Shown one piece after another: positions 26,168 to 35,383 of a DNA stretch of 64,000 bases (position 1 is the stretch's first letter; each line of letters starts with the position of its first letter). The DNA is taken from assembly GCF_019602855.1 (NCBI RefSeq), contig NZ_CP080767.1, positions 3,782,001-3,846,000 of the forward strand, read 5' to 3'. The stretch is from Cupriavidus pinatubonensis. GTDB taxonomy: Bacteria > Pseudomonadota > Gammaproteobacteria > Burkholderiales > Burkholderiaceae. The notes under the pieces are model-generated. The model made no database searches. It was given only the letters and a program-made list of their open reading frames with translations, and was not told the origin of the DNA. The position numbers and the translations under genes are program-made.

Positions 26168-27262
26168 TCACGGAAACAGCTCAAGCTGTGTCCTGTCGCG
26201 ATCGCTGGTCGCGACCCCTACCCCGAGCAACCGCACCGGCAAGCCGCGCCGGGCATGGCCTTCGGCAAGCAGCCGCGCATAGGTATCGCGGTCCGGTGCA
26301 TGGCCGCGGCATTCGACGGTGGTCTGGCGGAAGTCCGAGAAGCGCAGCTTCACGGTGAGCTTGTCGATCGTGTCATGCGCCTGGGCCCGCACAATGCGGG
26401 CCTCCAGCATGGCGATCAGCGGTTCCAGTTCGGCCAGGCACGCTTGCAGATCCGGCAGGTCGTCGGCATACGTTTCCTCGACACTGATCGACTTGCGTTC
26501 GCGTTCGGGCGAAACCGTGCGGTGGTCAATGCCGCGGCACAGGTTGTAGAGCCGCGCGCCGAAGCTGCCGAACTCGCGGTGCAACCTGTCAGCGGGCCAT
26601 GCGCGCAGGTCGCCGCAGGTTTCGGCGCCCAGCCGCTTGAGCTTGCCAGCCGTAACGGCCCCCACGCCATGGATCCGTCCGACCGGCAGTTCCGCGACGA
26701 ATACGTCGACGGAAGCAGGCCGTACCACGAACAACCCGTCGGGCTTGTTCCAGTCGCTGGCGATCTTGGCGACGAACTTGTTCGGGCCGACGCCCGCTGA
26801 CACCGTCACACCGACCTCCTCGCGCACACGCCGCCGGATTTCCTCCGCGATGCGCGTGGCGCTGCCATCGTGCTGCGGACACTGGCTTACGTCGAGGTAG
26901 GCTTCATCCAGCGAAAGCGGTTCCACCAGCGCCGTGTATTCACGGTAGATCGCAAAGATCCGCCGCGACACCTCGCGGTATTTGTCCATGGCCGGGCGCA
27001 GGATCAGCAGGTCCGGGCAGCGCCGCACCGCCTGCGCCGACGACATGGCCGAGCGCACGCCGAACGCGCGCGCCTCGTAGTTGCAGGTTGCGATCACGCC
27101 GCGGCGGTCGGGGGAGCCGCCTACCGCCATGGGGCGGCCCCGCAACGACGGGTCATCCCGCATCTCGACCGACGCGTAGAAGCAGTCGCAGTCGCAATGG
27201 ATGATCTTGCGCTGGACGGCTGCTTCCGGGGGCGTGGATGGGTCGACGGGCATGATAGCCAT
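26168..27262 (-). CDS. dinB: DNA polymerase IV
   Basis: 364-residue Y-family translesion polymerase. Catalytic acids are D24 in HCDCDCFYASVE and D119-E120 in LSLDEAYLDVS. The thumb and little-finger domains follow, with VSAGVGPNKFVAKIASDWNK. The C-terminus TQLELFP is a textbook sliding-clamp-binding motif. Full length, nothing missing. The start at 27262 has a later alternative at the fourth codon. I see no LexA box (CTGT-N8-ACAG) upstream, so SOS control is not evident. An inverted repeat at 27261-27284 overlaps the start codon. Confidence 0.95.
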   Translation of the reverse strand: MAIMPVDPSTPPEAAVQRKIIHCDCDCFYASVEMRDDPSLRGRPMAVGGSPDRRGVIATCNYEARAFGVRSAMSSAQAVRRCPDLLILRPAMDKYREVSRRIFAIYREYTALVEPLSLDEAYLDVSQCPQHDGSATRIAEEIRRRVREEVGVTVSAGVGPNKFVAKIASDWNKPDGLFVVRPASVDVFVAELPVGRIHGVGAVTAGKLKRLGAETCGDLRAWPADRLHREFGSFGARLYNLCRGIDHRTVSPERERKSISVEETYADDLPDLQACLAELEPLIAMLEARIVRAQAHDTIDKLTVKLRFSDFRQTTVECRGHAPDRDTYARLLAEGHARRGLPVRLLGVGVATSDRDRTQLELFP

Positions 27263-27284
27263 GGATCGAGCAATGCCGATCCAT
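27261..27284. promoter_or_regulatory. Inverted repeat over the dinB start codon
   Basis: ATGGATCG (27261-27268), spacer AGCAATGC, CGATCCAT (27277-27284): an 8-bp perfect inverted repeat. As RNA it could fold over the dinB initiation region; as DNA it could be an operator. It may also be chance. Confidence 0.35.
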
Positions 27285-27408
27285 TGATGCGAATTATTGT
27301 GAGGGGTTGATTGTCTTGTGTGTGATTAATGGCGTCGATGAAAACTGCCGACGCAGTAATGATTTCGTAGCCAATTTCATCTATACGATGAATCACACGG
27401 GTTCATTA

Positions 27409-28314
27409 TTAAGCCACTTCATCTTTCGCGCTGATAGAAGTCGACCTCTGCCGCGCCGTGATCCACAGCCCTTCCGCTGCGTACAAGGCCAGCGATACCC
27501 AGATCAGCGCGTAGCCAAGCTGCTTCTGAGGCGGAAACGGTTCGTGCCACAGCCACACGCCAAGCAGTAGTTGCAGCGTCGGGCCCGTGTACTGGAGCAA
27601 TCCAAGCAGCGACAACGGAATCCGGCGGGCGCCGGCGGCAAAGAACAGCAGCGGCACGGCGGTGACCGGGCCGGCCATCAACAGCAGGCATTGTGTACCT
27701 GGTGCTGCGTGCCGGAAGCCGTCCTGACCCGTTGCAAACAGGTAGCCAAGCGCAGCGGCGGCGATCGGGAACAGCAGCAGTGTCTCGAGCGACAGCCCTT
27801 CCAGCGCGCCAAGCGCGCCCGTCTTGCGCAGCAGACCGTAACCGCCGAAGGTGGCGGCCAGTGCCAGCGCAATCCACGGAAGCTGGCCCGACGCAACCGT
27901 CAGCCAGGCGACGCCAGCGGCGGCGACCACGATCGACAGCCACTGTCCCGGCCGCAGGCGTTCATGCAGGAACATCACGCCGAGCAGCACACTGAACAGC
28001 GGGTTGATGAAATAGCCGAGGCTCGCGTCGACCACGCGGTTGGCGGACACGGCCCAGATATAAAGAAACCAGTTGCCGCACAACAGCGCGGCGCTGGCGG
28101 CAAACGACACCAGCAGGCGCCGGTCCGTCACGACCTTGCCGAGCCATGCCCACTGGCGCCGGCTGGCCAGGATGATGGCCAGGAACGCCAGCGACCACAC
28201 CATCCGGTGCAGCAGGATTTCGGCCGGCGCGATGCCTGGCAGCGATTTGATGTAAAGCGGGAGCAGCCCCCAGATGATGTAGGCCAGGAGCGCGTAAAGG
28301 ATGCCGAGTTGCAT
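27409..28314 (-). CDS. rarD: RarD/EamA-family permease
   Basis: 301-residue inner-membrane protein with about ten hydrophobic helices in two EamA halves. The start MQLGILYALLAYIIWGLLPLY and the stretch SANRVVDASLGYFINPL are typical of RarD. Relatives are drug/metabolite exporters; RarD was named for chloramphenicol resistance. The substrate here is unknown. It has the same orientation as the upstream TRAP binding-protein gene but is separated from it by a strong terminator at 28408-28441. Confidence 0.9.
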   Translation of the reverse strand: MQLGILYALLAYIIWGLLPLYIKSLPGIAPAEILLHRMVWSLAFLAIILASRRQWAWLGKVVTDRRLLVSFAASAALLCGNWFLYIWAVSANRVVDASLGYFINPLFSVLLGVMFLHERLRPGQWLSIVVAAAGVAWLTVASGQLPWIALALAATFGGYGLLRKTGALGALEGLSLETLLLFPIAAAALGYLFATGQDGFRHAAPGTQCLLLMAGPVTAVPLLFFAAGARRIPLSLLGLLQYTGPTLQLLLGVWLWHEPFPPQKQLGYALIWVSLALYAAEGLWITARQRSTSISAKDEVA

Positions 28315-28407
28315 GGAAAATTCCGGTAGATGCTGCGCGCGATTCTACCGGCGAGGGTGTTTTGTTGCCGGCGCCCGCAATGCGGCGGCATGCCAGGCGC
28401 ACCAAGC

Positions 28408-28441
28408 AAAAACCCCGTGCCGTCACCGGAACACGGGGTTT
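28408..28441 (-). terminator. Intrinsic terminator after the TRAP binding-protein gene
   Basis: AACCCCGTG (28411-28419) pairs with CACGGGGTT (28432-28440) across a 12-base loop. On the minus strand the stem is followed by a T run (AAAAA on the plus strand at 28408-28412). It lies 37 bp after the stop of the gene ending at 28478. Confidence 0.8.
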
Positions 28442-28477
28442 GTGCAGGCAGGAGGCCGGTCTGCCTCCCGGCGTGCT

Positions 28478-29611
28478 TTACAGCTTGCGCGCGAAGCTGA
28501 ACTGCGAGAACGCCTGCTCGGCCACGTTGAACCAGGCAGCCTCGTTGTTGCGGAACACGCGCCAGTCGTCATAGATCTTCTTGAACGACGGGTTCTTGGC
28601 GGTTTCGTCGGCGTAGGCTTCCTGGGTGGCCTTGAAGCAGGCCTCCATGATCTCCTTCGAGAACGGGCGTAGCTTCACGCCGTTTTCGAGCAGGCGGGCC
28701 AGCGCCTGCGGGTTCACCGTGTCGTACTTGGCCATCATCGTGGTGTGGGCCTCGATGGTGGCGGTTTCCAGCGCGCGCTTGTACAGCGCCGGCAGCTTTT
28801 CGAACTCGCTGGCCGAGGCGTAGAACGACAGCTGCGCGCTGCCTTCCCACCAGCCCGGGTAATAGTAGTACGGTGCCACCTTGTAGAAGCCGAGCTTCTC
28901 GTCGTCGTACGGGCCCACCCACTCGGCCGCGTCGATGGTGCCCTTTTCCAGCGCCGGGTAGATGTCGCCGCCGGCGATCTGCTGCGGCACCACGCCAAGG
29001 CGCGACAGCACCACGCCGGCAAATCCGGCGATACGGTACTTCAGGCCTTGCAGGTCCGCCACGGTCTTGATTTCCTTGCGGAACCAGCCGCCCATCTGTG
29101 CGTTGGTGTTGCCGCCCAGGAAGTTGACGACGTTGTATTCCTTGAAGAATTCACGCATCAGCTTCATGCCGTTGCCTTGCAGCATCCACGCATTTTGCTG
29201 GCGCGCGGTCAGGCCAAACGGCACGGTGGTGTCAAAGCACAGCGTCGGGTTCTTGCCGAAGTAGTAGTAACCGGCGGTATGGCCAATCTGGACGGTGTTG
29301 TTCTGCACCGAGTCCAGGACCTGCAGGCCGGGCACGATTTCGCCGGCGGCGAAGACCTTGATGTTGAACTTGCCGTCGGTCAGTTCCTTGACCCGGGTCG
29401 CGAGGAGTTCGGACGCGCCGAAGATGGTGTCCAGCGACTTGGGGAAGCTCGATGCCAGGCGCCATTCTACGGCGGGGTTGCTGCCGACGACGGCGGGGGC
29501 TGCTGGGGCGCTGGCAGCCGGTGCGGCGGCCTTTTCTTCCTTTCCGCATGCGGCAAGGGCCCCGGTAGCGGCCACTGCCGACGCTTTCAACAGGAAGGAA
29601 CGACGTTGCAT
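28478..29611 (-). CDS. TRAP transporter substrate-binding protein (DctP family), orphan
   Basis: 377-residue periplasmic binding protein. It starts at 29611 after GAGGAGAAG with MQRRSFLLKASAVAATG, a twin-arginine-like leader that runs into ALAACG, which could be a lipobox. The body is DctP-type: WRLASSFPKSLDTIFGASEL near the mature start, FNIKVFAAGEIVPGLQVLD and the central RIAGFAGVVLSRLGVVPQQI. The KGTIDAAEWVGPYDD region is close to that of binding proteins for 2-oxo acids such as TakP. No dctQ/dctM membrane genes are nearby, so it must use a transporter encoded elsewhere. Ligand not determined. Confidence 0.9.
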   Translation of the reverse strand: MQRRSFLLKASAVAATGALAACGKEEKAAAPAASAPAAPAVVGSNPAVEWRLASSFPKSLDTIFGASELLATRVKELTDGKFNIKVFAAGEIVPGLQVLDSVQNNTVQIGHTAGYYYFGKNPTLCFDTTVPFGLTARQQNAWMLQGNGMKLMREFFKEYNVVNFLGGNTNAQMGGWFRKEIKTVADLQGLKYRIAGFAGVVLSRLGVVPQQIAGGDIYPALEKGTIDAAEWVGPYDDEKLGFYKVAPYYYYPGWWEGSAQLSFYASASEFEKLPALYKRALETATIEAHTTMMAKYDTVNPQALARLLENGVKLRPFSKEIMEACFKATQEAYADETAKNPSFKKIYDDWRVFRNNEAAWFNVAEQAFSQFSFARKL

Positions 29612-30089
29612 TGACTTCTCCTCTTTTATAGATATTTGGTGCGGATGGGCCTGGGACGCCGATCGTGTCATCGCGCCTTGCGCCGAGCCTTGACGCGCCC
29701 GCGGCGGGGTTGGTGCCGCGCGCAACGCAGTGCCTGTTACGGACGGGAACCCTGGTGATGCCGGGACGATGTGCAACCGACGCGATGCAACCGCTGTTGA
29801 GGCACCCGTTCGTAACAAGGCCGCGGCTGTCTTACCCGAAAGACAAGCCCACCGATTATAGCGGTGCCTTTTTCTGCACGGAGCCCTGCAGAAGTCCGGG
29901 TTTTCGCTAGTTCTTTCGCGTGATTTCGGCGCGCTGACGCATCGTCCGGCATGTGGCGGACATTCGGCTTTTCGTATTGTGAGAAGGCACACGCAGTGAT
30001 GGATTTTGTAACCCGTCTTGCAGTCAAATCGTGCGGCTGTTAAAAAAAGACCCCCGTACCGGCGGTCTGGCCGCCTGGTCGTTCGTTGC
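29612..30089. other. Gene-free stretch between TRAP gene and porin gene
   Basis: 478 bp between divergent genes with no convincing open frame or RNA. It should contain both promoters. I could not single out a -10/-35 pair or operator with confidence. A fully in-frame extension of the porin gene back to 30018 is possible but has no ribosome site. Confidence 0.6.
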
Positions 30090-31748
30090 ATGCTGTCCCG
30101 ACTCCCTGTTGCCTCCTGTCGTTGCTTTCCCCGCCGCCGCCTGAGTGCCGCCGTTCTGGCCGCCTGGGGGATGGTGGCTTGCGCGCAGACGCAGCAGGGC
30201 GCCCAGTCCCTCTCCATCACCCCGCCTCGCATACAGGATGCGCGCCCCGCGCCTGCCGTGCTGGCCATGGCGACGCCCCAGGACGATCCGCTCGGCGCCC
30301 TGATCGCCGGTGAGACGCCTCCTGCTGCCGCGGCACCGCAAACGGCGCCTGCACCGGCACCCGCCGAGGCATCGGCCGGTGCGCAGGTGGCCGGTGCGCA
30401 GGTGGCCCAAGCCGCCGCGCCGGTCGACGACACGTTCGTCGGCCCGCCTGATTCCGCGGCTCCGCCTGCCCCGCCTACCCCACCCCTGGTGCTGTTCCCG
30501 TCGCGGCTCGGGCATTTCGTGGCTGAACCCCCGGCCGAACCGATTGCCGATGCGGCCACCGCCGAAGAGACGCCATCAGACGCGCCGCCGGTGCTGCGCT
30601 CGCAGTTGCCGGCCGACGATGCGGCGGTAGATTCGGTCTGGCGACTCAGCTACAGCGGCCGTGCCGCCGCCGAGGACCGCGACGCCACCATGCGCGCGTG
30701 TGCCGGCGGCGCGCTGTCCACCGGCATCGGCCACGGTCTGGCGTGCCGCAGTTCGGGCGAGGTGAGGATCCGCGAGTCGGTGCTCAACCTCGACGGCGGC
30801 GCGCAGGTCATGCTGATCGCCCAGGCCCGCGGCACCGATGCGACCTCGGTCAACGGCCGCCCCGCCGCCGTCGATCCCTACGCGCTGGTGCCGCAGTTCT
30901 ATACGGCGGTGAGCGGCCTGTCGGTGCTCGACGGCGCCACCATGTGGGCCGGCCGCCGCGACAGCAGCCCGTTCCTGATGTCGTCAGGCCTGCTGCCCCC
31001 GAATTCCACGGCCATGCGCTTCGGCGTGGACAATGCACGCATGATCGGCGATGTCGGCCTGAGCTACCAATACACGGCCCGAAACGAGCAGAACGGACAG
31101 AACCAGCCGAGCTACCACTCGGTGCGCACGGCGCCGATCACGACCAACGAGCAGGGCTCGGTGCAGCTTGGCTTTACGCGGGTCGAGGCCCAGTCGCTGG
31201 TCGCCGATTCCGGCAGCGCGTGGTGGGCGTCGGCGCTTCATGAACAGAAAGGTGTGCTCGCCGGGACCAACCGTGTCGGGCTGCAGTTCGGCTCCGGCGC
31301 CCGCAGCGCCATGGCAGGCTACACGGGCATGGGCCCGGCGCTGTCGCGCGTGCGCGTCGCGGAATCGCTCGAATGGAAGGGCCGGTCCGGCCTGGGCGGC
31401 TCGGTCGAATCGAGCATGCAGTTCGATCGTTCGCCCATTGGCACGCTGCAATGGGCCGCCACGCGGATCCGTCCAGCCTATGTGGCGAGCGACCAGTTCA
31501 AGATGGTTTTCGAAGTTGCGCGTGACCAGATCTCGTCAGGCTTCGGCGCGAGCGGCCAGCGCACCGCGCTGACGATCGCGCCGACGCTGACGCTGGGCAA
31601 GTCGGCGGGCAACGCGAACCTGCGCGCGTTCTATACCTACAGCCGCGCCAACGACGTGGAGGGCATCGCGTTCACGGCGCCGGCCGAGGCCTGGGCCACG
31701 CAGAACAGCGGCTCGATCTTCGGCGTCCAGCTCAATCGGCGCTGGTAG
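30090..31748 (+). CDS. LamB-like carbohydrate porin with long Ala/Pro linker
   Basis: 552-residue predicted outer-membrane protein. A basic leader and hydrophobic core (RRRLSAAVLAAWGMVACAQ) give a signal peptide. Residues 40-185 are rich in Ala and Pro and look disordered. From residue 186 the sequence resembles the maltoporin barrel: GLACRSSGEVRIRES, then FYTAVSGLSVLDGATMWAGR, SGLLPPNSTAMRFGVDN and a C-terminus SGSIFGVQLNRRW ending in an aromatic residue. The likely job is passive uptake of a sugar. No sugar operon is nearby. Its last 17 bases overlap the end of the convergent aquaporin gene. Family assignment is by eye. Confidence 0.65.
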   Translation: MLSRLPVASCRCFPRRRLSAAVLAAWGMVACAQTQQGAQSLSITPPRIQDARPAPAVLAMATPQDDPLGALIAGETPPAAAAPQTAPAPAPAEASAGAQVAGAQVAQAAAPVDDTFVGPPDSAAPPAPPTPPLVLFPSRLGHFVAEPPAEPIADAATAEETPSDAPPVLRSQLPADDAAVDSVWRLSYSGRAAAEDRDATMRACAGGALSTGIGHGLACRSSGEVRIRESVLNLDGGAQVMLIAQARGTDATSVNGRPAAVDPYALVPQFYTAVSGLSVLDGATMWAGRRDSSPFLMSSGLLPPNSTAMRFGVDNARMIGDVGLSYQYTARNEQNGQNQPSYHSVRTAPITTNEQGSVQLGFTRVEAQSLVADSGSAWWASALHEQKGVLAGTNRVGLQFGSGARSAMAGYTGMGPALSRVRVAESLEWKGRSGLGGSVESSMQFDRSPIGTLQWAATRIRPAYVASDQFKMVFEVARDQISSGFGASGQRTALTIAPTLTLGKSAGNANLRAFYTYSRANDVEGIAFTAPAEAWATQNSGSIFGVQLNRRW

Positions 31749-32481
31749 CGGCCGGCTTGCCCGCGCGCCAGCGCGCAGCGGTTGCGCGCTTTTCCCCGCG
31801 TTCCGCCCTTTCGGGGATCTCTGCCGGCTTGCGGCACAGCCAATGGAACAACAGCGTGGCACTGAGCCCGCCCGCAATCTGCGCGAGCACGAAGCCCGGC
31901 ACATCGACCGGTCGGATACCCGTGAACGTGTCGGTCAGCGCGCACGCAATCGTCAGCGCCGGGTTGGCGAACGAGGTCGATGACGTGAACCAGTAGCCGG
32001 CGGTGATATAGCCGGCCACCACGAACGGCACCAGACCCGGCCGGCTGCGCAGTGTGCCGATGCCTACCCCGACCAGCCCGAACGTCGCCACGAACTCGCT
32101 CCACCACATCGGCAGCCCGGTGCGGCTGTGCGCGGACCACGCCAGCGCCGGTTCGCCGAACATCGCATGCGCGGCCAGCACGCCGGCAATGCCGCCACCG
32201 ATCTGCACGGCCGCATAGCCGAGCGCGACGCGCGGCGAGAGTGCGCCCTGCACCAGTGCCGACAAGCTCACCACCGGATTGAAATGTCCGCCCGACACCG
32301 GACCCAGCGCCACCAGCAGCGCCACCAGCCCGGCGCCGGTAGCCAGCGCATTGCATAGCAAGGCAAGCCCGACATTGCCATCGGCCAGCCGCTCGGCGCG
32401 GATGCCCGACCCCACCACCACGGCGACCAGCAATGCCGTACCCAGTCCCTCGGCCACCAGCCGGCGCGAAAGCGTACTCAC
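31732..32481 (-). CDS. MIP/aquaporin-family channel
   Basis: 249-residue six-helix channel with both half-helix motifs, SGGHFNPVVS and SFANPALTI (NPA boxes near residues 65 and 185). The second box belongs to the bacterial group often linked to arsenic or small-solute flux rather than AqpZ. The start is a GTG at 32481 (VSTLSRRLVAEGLG) with GGAGCG upstream; the frame stays open further but shows no better start. Its end overlaps the porin gene by 17 bases. No ars genes are present here, so the solute is unknown. Confidence 0.88.
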   Translation of the reverse strand: MSTLSRRLVAEGLGTALLVAVVVGSGIRAERLADGNVGLALLCNALATGAGLVALLVALGPVSGGHFNPVVSLSALVQGALSPRVALGYAAVQIGGGIAGVLAAHAMFGEPALAWSAHSRTGLPMWWSEFVATFGLVGVGIGTLRSRPGLVPFVVAGYITAGYWFTSSTSFANPALTIACALTDTFTGIRPVDVPGFVLAQIAGGLSATLLFHWLCRKPAEIPERAERGEKRATAARWRAGKPAATSAD

Positions 32482-32826
32482 TGCTGCGCTCCGGTCGTGC
32501 GGATGGTCATGGATCGGGTCAGGCGCGACGGTCGCGTCGCGCGGCACAAGGTCATCGGGGGCATGTCTGGCCAGGGTGCGGGCATGTCCTGACGGGCAGG
32601 ACGACAAGCCGAAAGAGAGGACGACAGTGGCGTGGCAGCGGGATGCGCAACGTCGCCTGAGACGACGCCTCGATCGGGGGCAAACCGGCGCGCACGCATG
32701 GCGAACCGGCACGCGAAGTGTTCCGCTGCGGGCGACGGGCGTCAATGCGCCCGCGCGATGTTATGAACAGACGGCAGGTATCGAATCAGGCGCAGGAAAG
32801 CACCGCAGGGCGCGATTGCGCTGGCC
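32482..32826. other. Gene-free stretch between lysE-type gene and aquaporin gene
   Basis: 345 bp between two minus-strand genes. It presumably holds the aquaporin promoter. I see no gene, RNA, repeat or clear hairpin in it. Confidence 0.55.
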
Positions 32827-33447
32827 TCAGCGGTTGCTCGCGGCGAGCTTCAGACCGAAGCCCACCAGCGCGATGCCAGCCAGCCGCGTGGCCACCTTGC
32901 GCGCGAACGGGAGCGCCTTGAGCTTGCCGGCGATGGCGTTGCCGACGAGAACCAGCCCGGCCTGATACAGCAGGCTGATCAGCGTGACGTGGGCCATCAT
33001 CGCGGCCAGCGTCAGCGGGGGCGAATCGGGCCGCAGGAACAGCGGGAAGAACGCGACGAAGAACAGGATCACCTTGGGATTGGTGAGGCTGACAGCGAAT
33101 CCCTGGCGCAGGTACACCTTCGCGGTCTTGCGCGGTTCCGGTGCCGCGGGCACATCGCTGATGCGCGCGCGCAGCAGTTGCACGCCCATCCAGCACAGGT
33201 AGGCCGCGCCGAACCACTGGAGCCCCTGGAACAGCGGCGGGTTTGCCTTCATCACCGCCGCCAGCCCCGCCACGGCAGCAACCATGAACGCCAGGTCGCC
33301 CAGCAAGGTGCCCAGCACCGCACCCATGCCCGCGGCGACGCCGTTGCGCGCGGTGGCGTTGAGGATCGCGATCGTACCCGGACCGGGAATGAGCTGGAAC
33401 ACCAGGATCGCAAGCAGGAAGCTGTAATAGTTCTGGATGTCGAACAT
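32827..33447 (-). CDS. LysE/RhtB-family amino-acid exporter
   Basis: 206-residue inner-membrane exporter with about six helices. The signature FLLAILVFQLIPGPGTIAIL lies at the N-terminus, FAVSLTNPKVILFFVAFFP in the middle, and the C-terminus is a helical hairpin. The length matches the RhtB branch. The start is placed at 33447, where the family begins; the extra upstream codons have no ribosome site. A typical substrate would be lysine, homoserine or threonine, or a toxic analogue. It is divergent from the diguanylate cyclase gene across 160 bp, with no obvious functional link. Confidence 0.9.
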   Translation of the reverse strand: MFDIQNYYSFLLAILVFQLIPGPGTIAILNATARNGVAAGMGAVLGTLLGDLAFMVAAVAGLAAVMKANPPLFQGLQWFGAAYLCWMGVQLLRARISDVPAAPEPRKTAKVYLRQGFAVSLTNPKVILFFVAFFPLFLRPDSPPLTLAAMMAHVTLISLLYQAGLVLVGNAIAGKLKALPFARKVATRLAGIALVGFGLKLAASNR

Positions 33448-33607
33448 GAAAGTTTCCGGTGGATATTGCCGCTCAGGGGGGCGATCAGGCATGGTACTGC
33501 ACACCGGCCCGGTGTGCGCCGCGCGTTCATGCTGTCCTACACTGAGCTGTTTGCCACGTCCCACTGACCTGCCGGGCAAGGCCCGCCATCAGACAGGAGA
33601 GCGCCCC

Positions 33608-35362
33608 ATGTGGCGTCGTTCGCTGCCGCAGCCGCGCTGGCTGCCCCGTCTTGCGGTCATGCGGCCCCATCGCGTGGTGGTCGGCTGTTTCGCCGTGGTG
33701 TTGCTGCTTGCGTTGGTGGTTGGATTGCGCGACGTGTACCTGGTGCGCGAGCGCGACCTGCGGGCTCGCCAGCACAATCTCGAACTGCGCGCCCTTGGCG
33801 TCGAAGCGGTGCTGGAAGGCGAACGGCGACGGCTCGAGTACCTGAGCACCTACGCGGAGCGTCTGTTCGAGATCCAGGCGAGCGCGGATGCAGTGGCGCC
33901 CGATGCGGCGATCCGCCAGGCCTACGCGCAGCGCAATGCCACAGTCTGGCAGATGAAGCTGCCACTGGATGGCCCGGCCCTGATCGGCGTCGGCCCGGCG
34001 GGACTGACAGGCCTGCGCAGCTTCGACCGCCGCGACCCGGATCTCATGGCCGATCTGTACGTGGGACGGATGATCAGCGAGCTGCTGGGCCTCAGCATCC
34101 GCGCGGACCACGTTCAGGGCAACGCGATATTCATCTCAAGCAACGGCTTCTTCGTGGCCTACCCGGCGATCGACCCGGCCGTGGCCCCAAGCATGATGCA
34201 ACGCTTCGACAGCATGCCGTACTACCGTGGCCAGACCCCCGAGGTGAATCCCGGCCGCGAGCTCTACTGGGTACCCATGTACGACGATTTCCAGAGCAAG
34301 CGGCGCATGACCACGCTCAGTGTGCCGATCTATGCCGGCCAGCAGTTCCGCGGCGTCGTGGCGATCGACGTCGAGCAGAAGCGCCTTGACGAGCTGCTGC
34401 GTGCTGCCAGCGATCCCGGCGCGGTCCAGTACATGATGAACGCCCATGGCGATGTGCTGGCGATCAGCGATGACCCGGTCCGAAAGGTACAGAAATGGCC
34501 CGACGCCGTACCCGGGAACTGGAAGGATTTCGCGCCAGCGGACCTGTTCGCACGCGGTAGCGGCATGGTGAAGCACGACGGCGACTATCTGCTGTTCCAT
34601 CGCGCGCCGCAGAGTCCCTGGCTGCTGATGGACCTGGTGCCGGCGCGCAAACTCTACGCGAGCATGTTCGCGAGCATGAGCCGGCCGCTGCTGATGATCT
34701 GGGTGCTGCTGCCCTTGCTGCTATGGATCACGCTCAAGGTCGTGACGCAGCTGTTCGACCATTACATCGCGCTCGGTGAAAAGCTGCAGGAGATCGCGCG
34801 GCAAGACCCGCTTACGGGGCTGGCCAACCGGCGCCGCATGCGCGAACTGGCGCAGTCCGAATTCGAGCGCCAGAAGCGCGACGGCCAGCCGCTGGCACTG
34901 GTCATGATCGATATCGACTTCTTCAAGAAGGTAAATGACCACTGGGGTCATGCGAGCGGCGACAAGGTACTCGTCGAACTCGCCCGCACGATGCGTGCAA
35001 ACCTGCGCAACGTCGATCAGCCGGCGCGGCTTGGCGGCGAGGAGTTCGCCGTGCTGATGCCAAATACGAGCCTGGCCGAGGCCGCGCAGAGCGCGGAGCG
35101 GCTGCGACGCGCCATCGCGGCATGCGTGGTCGAAGCCGACCTCGAGGCCTGCGTCGAACGGGCCGACCGCATCATCCGCTTCACCATTTCCGTGGGCGTC
35201 GCCGAAGCGCGGGGCGAGGCTGCCGACGGTGTGCCGATGACGCTCGATGGCCTGGCCGCCATCGCCGACCGGCGTCTCTACGACGCCAAGACGCAAGGCC
35301 GCAACCGCGTGGTCAGCGACGACAACGCGCACGCTGCGGCTGTGCCGCAGGTGCAGGCGTAA
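33608..35362 (+). CDS. Membrane-bound diguanylate cyclase with periplasmic sensor
   Basis: 584-residue enzyme making cyclic di-GMP from two GTP. A helix at residues 24-44, a periplasmic sensor of Cache-like size (about 45-355, with DPLTG absent there), a second helix near 360-380 and then the GGDEF domain starting DPLTGLANRRRM. The active site is GGEEF (476-480). The I-site RNVD (467-470), exactly five residues before it, predicts product inhibition. AGGAGA precedes the ATG at 33608. It stands alone; the ligand of the sensor part is unknown. Confidence 0.93.
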   Translation: MWRRSLPQPRWLPRLAVMRPHRVVVGCFAVVLLLALVVGLRDVYLVRERDLRARQHNLELRALGVEAVLEGERRRLEYLSTYAERLFEIQASADAVAPDAAIRQAYAQRNATVWQMKLPLDGPALIGVGPAGLTGLRSFDRRDPDLMADLYVGRMISELLGLSIRADHVQGNAIFISSNGFFVAYPAIDPAVAPSMMQRFDSMPYYRGQTPEVNPGRELYWVPMYDDFQSKRRMTTLSVPIYAGQQFRGVVAIDVEQKRLDELLRAASDPGAVQYMMNAHGDVLAISDDPVRKVQKWPDAVPGNWKDFAPADLFARGSGMVKHDGDYLLFHRAPQSPWLLMDLVPARKLYASMFASMSRPLLMIWVLLPLLLWITLKVVTQLFDHYIALGEKLQEIARQDPLTGLANRRRMRELAQSEFERQKRDGQPLALVMIDIDFFKKVNDHWGHASGDKVLVELARTMRANLRNVDQPARLGGEEFAVLMPNTSLAEAAQSAERLRRAIAACVVEADLEACVERADRIIRFTISVGVAEARGEAADGVPMTLDGLAAIADRRLYDAKTQGRNRVVSDDNAHAAAVPQVQA

Positions 35363-35383
35363 TCTGGAGAGGGGCAGCTGCGC

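Noticed and set aside
27263..27408. SOS (LexA) box upstream of dinB
   Set aside because: No CTGT-N8-ACAG-like site could be found in the 146-bp upstream region.
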